A DNA stretch of 11,187 bases from Oscillospiraceae bacterium (GTDB lineage: Bacteria > Bacillota > Clostridia > Oscillospirales > Ruminococcaceae): the NCBI GenBank assembly GCA_022511485.1, contig JAFLUJ010000343.1:1-11187 (forward strand), read 5' to 3'. Under the pieces are notes generated by a model, which was not told the DNA's origin, did no database searches, and saw only the letters and a list, made by a program, of their open reading frames with translations. The position numbers and the translations under genes are program-made. Shown piece by piece: positions 6,989-11,187 of the stretch. Every line of letters begins with the position of its first letter. The first letter of the stretch is position 1.

Positions 6989-8449
6989 TCAATACGCTTT
7001 TCCCCAGTAAACCATAGATTTTGCAGGCTTTCCGCAGCAAACGCACTTGTCGGAAAGATTCTCCTGCTCAAATGGGATACATCTTGAACCCACGCCGGTG
7101 ATCTCCTTGATCTTGTCCTCGCACTCCTCGTCGCCGCACCACATTGCCTTGACGAAGCCGTCCCCGTTCTTTTCAAGAGCCTCGGTAATTTCCTCGGTTG
7201 TTGTGCAGGAATAGGTGTGCTTCTCACGGTTTTCCAGAGCCTTGTTAAACATTCCCTCGGGAATTTCCTTTTCAAGCATTTCTATAATAGTATCCTTGAA
7301 GGTTTCCAGATCGTTTTCAAGGGAAACCGTCTTCTTTTCGCCATTGTAGCGCAGAGCACAAACGCACTGATTGTTTTCGATATCCTTAGGACCTATCTCA
7401 ATGCGGACAGGAACACCCTTCATTTCGTACTCGGCGAATTTCCAGCCGGGGGAGTTTTCGCTGTCGTCCACCTTTACCCGGACGCCTGCTGCTTTCAGCT
7501 TGTCTGCAAGCTCCTTTGCCTTGTCAAGGACGCCTTCCTTGAACTGCTGGATAGGCACAATGACCGCCTGAACCGGCGCTACTGCCGGGGGAAGCACAAG
7601 TCCGTTATCGTCTCCGTGGGTCATTATCACCGCTCCGATAAGTCTTGTCGTAACTCCCCATGAGGTCTGGTGAGGGTATACTTTTTTGTTTTCCTTGTCG
7701 GTATACATTATATCGAATGCCTTTGCAAAGCCGTCCCCGAAATAGTGGGACGTTCCTGCCTGCAATGCCTTTCCGTCATGCATAAGAGCCTCGATAGCGT
7801 AGGTAGCCTCCGCGCCGGCGAACTTGTCGCTGTCGGTCTTTCTGCCCTTTATTACAGGCATAGCAAGGCTCTTTTCACAGAACTCAGCGTAGACGTTCAG
7901 CATACGCTCTGTTTCTTCGACAGCCTCTTCTGCTGTTGCATGGATGGTGTGTCCCTCCTGCCAGAGGAACTCCCTCGAACGGAGGAAAGGACGGGTGGTC
8001 TTTTCCCAACGGACAACGGACACCCACTGATTGTACAGCTTGGGGAGATCACGATAGGAATGAACGATATTTGCATAGTGTTCGCAGAACAAGGTCTCGG
8101 AGGTAGGACGGACACAGAGCCTGTCCTCTAATTTTTCGCTGCCTCCGTGAGTTACCCATGCTACCTCCGGAGCGAAGCCCTCAACGTGATCCTTCTCCTT
8201 CTGGAGGAGGCTTTCCGGAATAAACATCGGCATACAAACATTTTCGTGACCGGTGTCCTTGAACATTCCGTCAAGGATACGCTGCATATTTTCCCAGATA
8301 GCATATCCGTAGGGACGGATTACCATGCATCCCTTAACGGAGGTGTACTCGATAAGCTCCGCTTTCTTTACGATGTCGGTGTACCATTTTGCGAAATCCT
8401 CGTCCATAGAGGTGATCGCTTCAACCATTTTTTTATTATCCTTAGCCAT
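6989..8449 (-). CDS. proS: Prolyl-tRNA synthetase, short archaeal/eukaryal type
   Basis: This class II synthetase charges tRNA-Pro with proline in the cytoplasm. The 486-residue length and lack of a large editing insertion between motifs 2 and 3 mark the short type. Motif 1 lies around GYAIWENMQRILDGMFKDTG (48-67), the proline/ATP loop has CVRPTSETLF (112-121), motif 2 is RWEKTTRPFLRSREFLWQEG (147-166) and motif 3 covers GVTTRLIGAVIMTHGDDNGL (265-284). The anticodon domain follows at about 290-400. A C-terminal domain has Cys at 438, 443, 457, 469, 471 and 472, consistent with the zinc-type domain of this class, and ends in the usual Tyr. AAAAGGAG (8458-8465) supports the ATG. Editing of mischarged alanine would need a separate factor. 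Confidence 0.97.
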   Translation of the reverse strand: MAKDNKKMVEAITSMDEDFAKWYTDIVKKAELIEYTSVKGCMVIRPYGYAIWENMQRILDGMFKDTGHENVCMPMFIPESLLQKEKDHVEGFAPEVAWVTHGGSEKLEDRLCVRPTSETLFCEHYANIVHSYRDLPKLYNQWVSVVRWEKTTRPFLRSREFLWQEGHTIHATAEEAVEETERMLNVYAEFCEKSLAMPVIKGRKTDSDKFAGAEATYAIEALMHDGKALQAGTSHYFGDGFAKAFDIMYTDKENKKVYPHQTSWGVTTRLIGAVIMTHGDDNGLVLPPAVAPVQAVIVPIQQFKEGVLDKAKELADKLKAAGVRVKVDDSENSPGWKFAEYEMKGVPVRIEIGPKDIENNQCVCALRYNGEKKTVSLENDLETFKDTIIEMLEKEIPEGMFNKALENREKHTYSCTTTEEITEALEKNGDGFVKAMWCGDEECEDKIKEITGVGSRCIPFEQENLSDKCVCCGKPAKSMVYWGKAY

Positions 8450-8463
8450 ATTTAAAACTCCTT

Positions 8464-8601
8464 TTAGGTATCATTATCTAAATTATTGCCGTCTTCTGAA
8501 TTTTGGGACGGCGTCTTTCCATTTACAGCACCCTTGGGTCTGTCCTCAAAGCGGGGAAGCCCCCGCGGGCATTCAGGCGTCGTCGTTCTGTGCCTTAACA
8601 T
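8464..8601 (-). pseudogene. Out-of-frame tail copy between the 89-aa gene and proS
   Basis: A second reading frame, overlapping the end of the 89-aa gene, runs open from an ATG at 8601 to a TAA at 8464, just before the proS ribosome binding site. From 8550 it reads FEDRPKGAVNGKTPSQNSED, and the 89-aa protein has FEDRPMTNEKSPEN at its tail. The DNA TTTGAGGACAGACC is identical in both copies (14 bp, 91 bp apart) and the following residues share N-x-K-[ST]-P spacing. This looks like a duplicated, diverged C-terminus or the remnant of a tandem paralogue in the +1 frame. No ribosome binding site is evident for the ATG. It also holds a GCGGGG/CCCCGC hairpin (8551-8566) and a GCCGTC/GACGGC stem (8488-8512). 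Confidence 0.4.
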
Positions 8602-8842
8602 TTTCCGGGGATTTTTCGTTTGTCATAGGTCTGTCCTCAAAAATGCTGTAAACCTTATATTCATTTTCCGAATCAATACTATCCTGCACCCTTTCGGGAC
8701 TGGGTTTCTTTCCAGCGATCTTGTCGATCAGCCCTGCGGCTTTAGGGGTAAGCAGAGCGATCAGCCATACAAGCAGGAGCAGTCCCAGCATAGCGCCGCC
8801 GAATTTCCCGAACATCGCCAAAGCTTCATAATTGATGTTCAT
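8573..8842 (-). CDS. Small single-pass membrane protein of unknown function
   Basis: The 89-residue product starts MNINYEALAMFGKFGGAMLG. One hydrophobic segment spans about residues 14-32. A short Lys-rich stretch (TPKAAGLIDKIAGKKP) follows, then a hydrophilic acidic tail ending VKAQNDDA, suggesting N-out/C-in topology. No family is recognised. Its ATG at 8842 overlaps the stop of an upstream 44-codon frame (ATGA), suggesting coupled translation. The nearest Shine-Dalgarno-like sequence, GGGAG, lies inside a hairpin (8852-8870), so re-initiation may matter. It is probably co-transcribed with proS from the promoter at 9001-9029. Confidence 0.65.
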   Translation of the reverse strand: MNINYEALAMFGKFGGAMLGLLLLVWLIALLTPKAAGLIDKIAGKKPSPERVQDSIDSENEYKVYSIFEDRPMTNEKSPENVKAQNDDA

Positions 8843-8973
8843 ATTTTAATCATGCTCCCTACGGGAGCATATCTCCTTTCGCGACATTTTGGGCGGTTTT
8901 GCGCAGCAAAATTTTTGACGGCAGTCAAAAAAGCACAAAACTCGCAGTTGGAAAATCGCAGATTTTCCAACAT
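8839..8973 (-). CDS. Putative 44-codon leader ORF built from hairpins
   Basis: AAAGGAGG (8976-8983) is followed by an open frame with ATG at 8973 or TTG at 8970. The TTG has the better 5-nt spacing; the ATG is only 2 nt from the site. The peptide starts MLENLRFSNCEFCAFLTAVK and ends RERRYAPVGSMIKI, with Cys at 10, 13 and 30. Its TGA overlaps the ATG of the 89-aa gene. Nearly all of its codons fall within perfect DNA palindromes, so the frame may be a by-product of a repeat element. The conserved-looking signals (site, frame, overlap) argue that it could be translated. No family is recognised. Confidence 0.4.
   Translation of the reverse strand: MLENLRFSNCEFCAFLTAVKNFAAQNRPKCRERRYAPVGSMIKI
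8852..8971. repeat. Array of four perfect small hairpins
   Basis: Four perfect inverted repeats occur within 120 bp: 8947-8971 (11-bp stem, 3-nt loop), 8912-8931 (8-bp stem, 4-nt loop), 8897-8911 (6-bp stem, 3-nt loop, abutting the previous one) and 8852-8870 (8-bp stem, 3-nt loop). The first and last are each preceded on the minus strand by nearly the same box, AAAGGAGGATATG and AAAGGAGATATG. This density suggests a palindromic interspersed element or a structured 5' leader. The hairpins are seen directly; their nature is inferred. Confidence 0.7.
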
Positions 8974-9000
8974 ATCCTCCTTTGCAAAAAATACACTTTA

Positions 9001-9029
9001 ATTATAACACAGCTTTTCCAAAATTACAA
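9001..9029 (-). promoter_or_regulatory. Promoter of the proS transcription unit
   Basis: On the minus strand TTGTAA (9024-9029) and TATAAT (9001-9006) are spaced by 17 nt, with TGT just before the -10. The start should lie near 8994, about 10 nt before AAAGGAGG at 8976-8983. Architecture matches the S10 promoter. It is expected to drive the leader ORF, the 89-aa gene and proS, and perhaps the three genes beyond, since no strong terminator separates them. Confidence 0.8.
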
Positions 9030-9040
9030 CAGTTTGAAAT

Positions 9041-9080
9041 GAAAAACCGTCCCTGACTTAAAAATCGGAGACGGTTTTTC
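9041..9080 (-). terminator. Intrinsic terminator, minus strand (possibly bidirectional)
   Basis: GAAAAACCGTC (9041-9051) pairs perfectly with GACGGTTTTTC (9070-9080), 11 bp with an 18-nt loop that can pair two further G-C. The 3' arm carries five T in either orientation. On the minus strand it lies directly after a TAA codon (9082-9084) and just upstream of the proS promoter, so it probably closes a minus-strand unit in 9082-9300 and insulates the promoter. Confidence 0.7.
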
Positions 9081-9081
9081 T

Positions 9082-9279
9082 TTATATGACCTTTTTAGGA
9101 GGATCATCAATAATATTGCGGAAATTGAGGGCACGCCTCCGGAGGGACCGGTGGTAGGTGTAGCAGAGGTAGCTTCGGATCTTAGTGGTTTAGTCCCTGC
9201 GGAGTGTTGCTGCCCTATTCAGATAAATGTGGTGGTCGTTGGTCAGGATATATGTCGCATTCTGCACGTCAGGCTGTAA
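9082..9279 (-). other. Unassigned segment: small RNA, gene remnant or repeat
   Basis: No known gene is recognised in these roughly 200 bases. On the minus strand, codons run from about 9279 to a TAA at 9082 with one internal stop (9190-9192); the pieces read for example YILTNDHHIYLNRAATLRRD and TTKIRSYLCYTYHRSLRRR. On the plus strand the codon-aligned opposite frame is open from 9043 to 9279 but has no ATG. The same DNA can fold into a rod: 9128-9133 with 9211-9216, 9137-9141 with 9200-9204, and 9143-9148 with 9193-9198. A terminator follows at once on the minus strand. A clear minus-strand promoter was not found. Homology to 6S or SRP RNA was considered and not supported. Confidence 0.35.
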
Positions 9280-9287
9280 AAATTTTG

Positions 9288-9316
9288 TTGATTTCTGTAG
9301 ATATTTGTGGTAAAAT
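9288..9316 (+). promoter_or_regulatory. Promoter of the MerR-family gene
   Basis: TTGATT (9288-9293) and TAAAAT (9311-9316) are spaced by 17 nt, with TG-G directly before the -10 (extended -10). An alternative -35, TTGTTG (9285-9290), gives 20-nt spacing, the stretched arrangement typical of promoters that MerR proteins activate. Transcription should start near 9323, which excludes the GTG at 9307 as a start codon. Confidence 0.65.
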
Positions 9317-9381
9317 ATAAAAGGATTAAGAATAGTATAACATGTCCACCCATGAACAAGTCAATAGGTAAAGGTGATTTT

Positions 9382-10185
9382 TTGGAAAAAAATTTTTTTA
9401 CGGTAAGTCAGGTGTGCAAGGTGTGCGGAATTTCACGAAGCACCATACTGCGTCTTGAAAGCAAGGGACTTCTTACGCCTGCCCAATGCGACGAACAGAC
9501 CGGCTACCGTTACTACGACAACCACAATATAAACAAGGTGCTCCAGATAAAAGCGTTCCAGGAAATGGGTCTCCAATATGACGACATAAAGGACTTTTAC
9601 GATTCCGAAGGAAATTCTGCGGTTTTTATCAAAAAGCTGGCTCACATAGCGGCTGCTTCAAAACGCACTCTGGAGGAAATGCAGCTTCGGAGCGACAATA
9701 AAAATCATCTGTCCTGCGAGCTTATCGACCTTCCGGACTACATATGCTATGCGAGGTCATTTTCCGGTAAAAATATTGCTGACAAATACAACGATATGTA
9801 CGATCTTTGTCATGAAGCCTTTACAAAGGGATACAGAATGATCGCCACAGAGCCTCTGTTTATCCTGAATCAATATGATGAATTTTTCGGCAAAGTGCCT
9901 GAGGGCGGGGACATCCACTACACCTGCTGTATGCCTGTCGAACCGGGCTGCGCCTCTGACGAGACTACGCTTATCCTTGGCGGAAAAGCACTGTCTGTCC
10001 TGCATTACGGCAATAATATTTATGACAAAAAGAAAATACAGTCTCTTATTGCCGAAAAACTGAACGAACTGAACTTAAAGCGCACGGAGGTCGTCCGGGG
10101 ACTGTGCATCGTTGCTCCCTATATGGGGAGGGAGATCAATCCGGACAAGTTCGTGAGCCGCATTATCGTTCCTGTGGAGGAGTAA
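9382..10185 (+). CDS. MerR-family regulator with GyrI-like effector domain
   Basis: This DNA-binding regulator is probably ligand-responsive and of BmrR-like architecture. The N-terminal winged helix-turn-helix reads NFFTVSQVCKVCGISRSTIL, and the wing includes TGYRYYDNHNINKVLQIKAF. A connecting helix of about residues 80-105 precedes a C-terminal domain of about 150 residues (from SCELIDLPDYICYARSFSGK to RIIVPVEE), resembling the GyrI-like/AraC-type effector-binding fold. The start chosen is TTG 9382 (267 residues), with AAGGTG at 9371-9376 and 5-nt spacing. The ATG at 9352 is in frame but lacks a ribosome binding site. No efflux pump or enzyme target lies beside it. It may be autoregulated; the ligand is unknown. 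Confidence 0.85.
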   Translation: MEKNFFTVSQVCKVCGISRSTILRLESKGLLTPAQCDEQTGYRYYDNHNINKVLQIKAFQEMGLQYDDIKDFYDSEGNSAVFIKKLAHIAAASKRTLEEMQLRSDNKNHLSCELIDLPDYICYARSFSGKNIADKYNDMYDLCHEAFTKGYRMIATEPLFILNQYDEFFGKVPEGGDIHYTCCMPVEPGCASDETTLILGGKALSVLHYGNNIYDKKKIQSLIAEKLNELNLKRTEVVRGLCIVAPYMGREINPDKFVSRIIVPVEE

Positions 10186-10198
10186 CTGCTCCCGTCAC

Positions 10199-10240
10199 AA
10201 AAAAATAACGACCCTCCGCTAAATGTAAATGCGGAGGGTC
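10199..10240 (-). terminator. Terminator between merR-type gene and ppdK
   Basis: GACCCTCCGC (10210-10219) and GCGGAGGGTC (10231-10240) form a perfect 10-bp, GC-rich stem with an 11-nt loop. On the minus strand it is followed by GTTA and seven T, an excellent intrinsic terminator for ppdK. In the plus direction only ATGTTTATT follows, so it may also stop the regulator transcript, less efficiently. Confidence 0.9.
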
Positions 10241-10263
10241 ATGTTTATTGAATTTGAATCAGA

Positions 10264-11187
10264 TTATGCATTGTCCTTGATAGCAGCCTGTGCAGCAGCA
10301 AGACGAGCGATAGGCACACGGAAAGGTGAGCAGGATACATAATCCAGACCGATCCTATGGCAGAACTCTACGGATGTAGGATCGCCGCCGTGCTCACCGC
10401 AGATACCGCAGTGGAGCTTCGGATTTACAGGCTTACCAAGCTTGATGGACATTTCCATAAGCTTACCAACACCTGTCTGATCCAGCTTAGCAAACGGGTC
10501 GTTCTCGAAGATCTTTGTATCATAGTAAGCGTCAAGGAACTTACCGGCGTCGTCACGTGAGAAGCCGAAGGTCATCTGTGTAAGGTCGTTTGTACCGAAG
10601 CAGAAGAATGCAGCTTCCTTAGCGATCTCGTCAGCTGTAAGAGCAGCTCTCGGGATCTCGATCATTGTACCAACCTCGTACTTAAGGTCAGAGCCAGCTG
10701 CCTTGATAACCTCGTCAGCAGCAGCAACTACGACGTCCTTAACGTATTTCAGCTCCTTGATCTCTCCTACCAGCGGGATCATGATCTCAGGTACGAGAGC
10801 CCAGTCGGAGTGCTTTTTCTTAACATTGATAGCAGCCTTGATAACAGCTCTTGTCTGCATTTTAGCGATCTCAGGATATGTTACTGCAAGACGGCATCCG
10901 CGGTGACCCATCATCGGGTTGAACTCGTGGAGAGAAGCGATGATAGCCTTGATGGTATCAACGGACTTACCCTGTGCCTTTGCAAGAGCAGCTATGTCCT
11001 CTTCCTCTGTAGGAACGAATTCGTGGAGAGGAGGATCCAGGAAACGGATAGTAACAGGGTTGCCCTCCATAGCCTCATAAAGAGCCTCGAAGTCAGCCTG
11101 CTGCATAGGTTCGATCTTAGCAAGAGCTGCTTCTCTTTCTTCAACAGTATCGGAGCAGATCATCTCACGGAATGCAGCAATTCTGTC
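10264..11187 (-). CDS. ppdK: Pyruvate, phosphate dikinase, C-terminal part (5' end outside window)
   Basis: PPDK interconverts pyruvate, ATP and Pi with phosphoenolpyruvate, AMP and PPi, and serves PPi-dependent glycolysis or PEP supply in many anaerobes. The visible 307 residues are the last third of a protein of usually about 875, covering the PEP/pyruvate-binding TIM barrel. Landmarks are HRGCRLAVTYPEIAKMQTRA, VGTMIEIPRAALTADEIAKE, FCFGTNDLTQMTFGFSRDDA and PKLHCGICGEHGGDPTSVEF, the last with the catalytic Cys in CGICGEH. The end SCSPFRVPIARLAAAQAAIK is typical. The frame is open to the right edge (DRIAAFREM), so this is a truncated view and not a broken gene. The terminator at 10199-10240 closes it. 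Confidence 0.97.
   Translation of the reverse strand, partial: DRIAAFREMICSDTVEEREAALAKIEPMQQADFEALYEAMEGNPVTIRFLDPPLHEFVPTEEEDIAALAKAQGKSVDTIKAIIASLHEFNPMMGHRGCRLAVTYPEIAKMQTRAVIKAAINVKKKHSDWALVPEIMIPLVGEIKELKYVKDVVVAAADEVIKAAGSDLKYEVGTMIEIPRAALTADEIAKEAAFFCFGTNDLTQMTFGFSRDDAGKFLDAYYDTKIFENDPFAKLDQTGVGKLMEMSIKLGKPVNPKLHCGICGEHGGDPTSVEFCHRIGLDYVSCSPFRVPIARLAAAQAAIKDNA

Noticed and set aside
6988..7275. N-terminal extension of the 109-aa membrane protein inside proS
   Set aside because: The extra residues are the out-of-frame reading of the proS C-terminus, and the ATG directly after the proS stop gives a sensible membrane protein.
8450..8572. T-box leader for proS
   Set aside because: The AGGGTG found here is not followed by the T-box antiterminator consensus, the segment is too short for a stem I with specifier loop, and no terminator with a T-run follows.
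8486..9001. Plus-strand open frame of 171 codons antisense to the 89-aa gene and its leader
   Set aside because: No ribosome binding site or promoter in that direction; it runs through the hairpin array and antisense to the small membrane protein gene, whose own signals on the minus strand are much better.
9120..9280. 6S RNA or SRP RNA gene
   Set aside because: The rod is too short and lacks the central bubble layout of 6S RNA, and the SRP apical motif (GGAAG/AGCAG type) is not present.

Overview
The window is chromosomal DNA from a low-to-moderate-GC Gram-positive bacterium. It most resembles a gut Clostridia/Oscillospiraceae (Ruminococcus-like) genome. This is inferred from the S10 operon gene order, AGGAGG-type ribosome binding sites, a short archaeal/eukaryal-type prolyl-tRNA synthetase and a pyruvate phosphate dikinase. 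The species cannot be fixed from sequence alone.

Region 1 (1-5460, minus strand) is the first part of the S10 ribosomal protein operon. In transcription order it runs rpsJ, rplC, rplD, rplW, rplB, rpsS, rplV, rpsC, rplP and rpmC, with rpmC cut by the left edge. Three junctions (rplD/rplW, rpsC/rplP, rplP/rpmC) are TAATG stop/start overlaps, implying translational coupling. A near-consensus promoter with extended -10 lies at 5425-5453 under a 28-bp dyad. It is followed by a leader of about 410 nt with competing helices and a T-tract, a candidate autoregulatory leader.

Region 2 (5577-9029, minus strand) appears to be one transcription unit driven from a promoter at 9001-9029. It encodes a 44-codon leader ORF made almost entirely of small hairpins, an 89-aa membrane protein, proS, a 109-aa membrane protein, a 129-aa protein resembling DUF7674/immunity-type proteins, and a lipoprotein. 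Between the 89-aa gene and proS lies a second, diverged, out-of-frame copy of the 89-aa protein's tail.

Region 3 (9030-9381) holds no recognised gene. A minus-strand terminator (9041-9080) closes a roughly 200-bp segment that is nearly open in two codon-aligned antisense frames and can fold into a long rod. I cannot decide between a small RNA, a gene remnant and a dispersed repeat. The merR promoter follows.

Region 4 (9382-11187) holds a plus-strand MerR-family regulator with a probable GyrI-like ligand domain. It converges on the 3' part of ppdK (minus strand), with a strong terminator between them.

The most unusual material is the hairpin-built leader ORF (8839-8973), the duplicated tail (8464-8641), the orphan rod segment (9082-9279) and the rpsJ leader. 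No CRISPR array, tRNA, rRNA or intact insertion sequence was seen.
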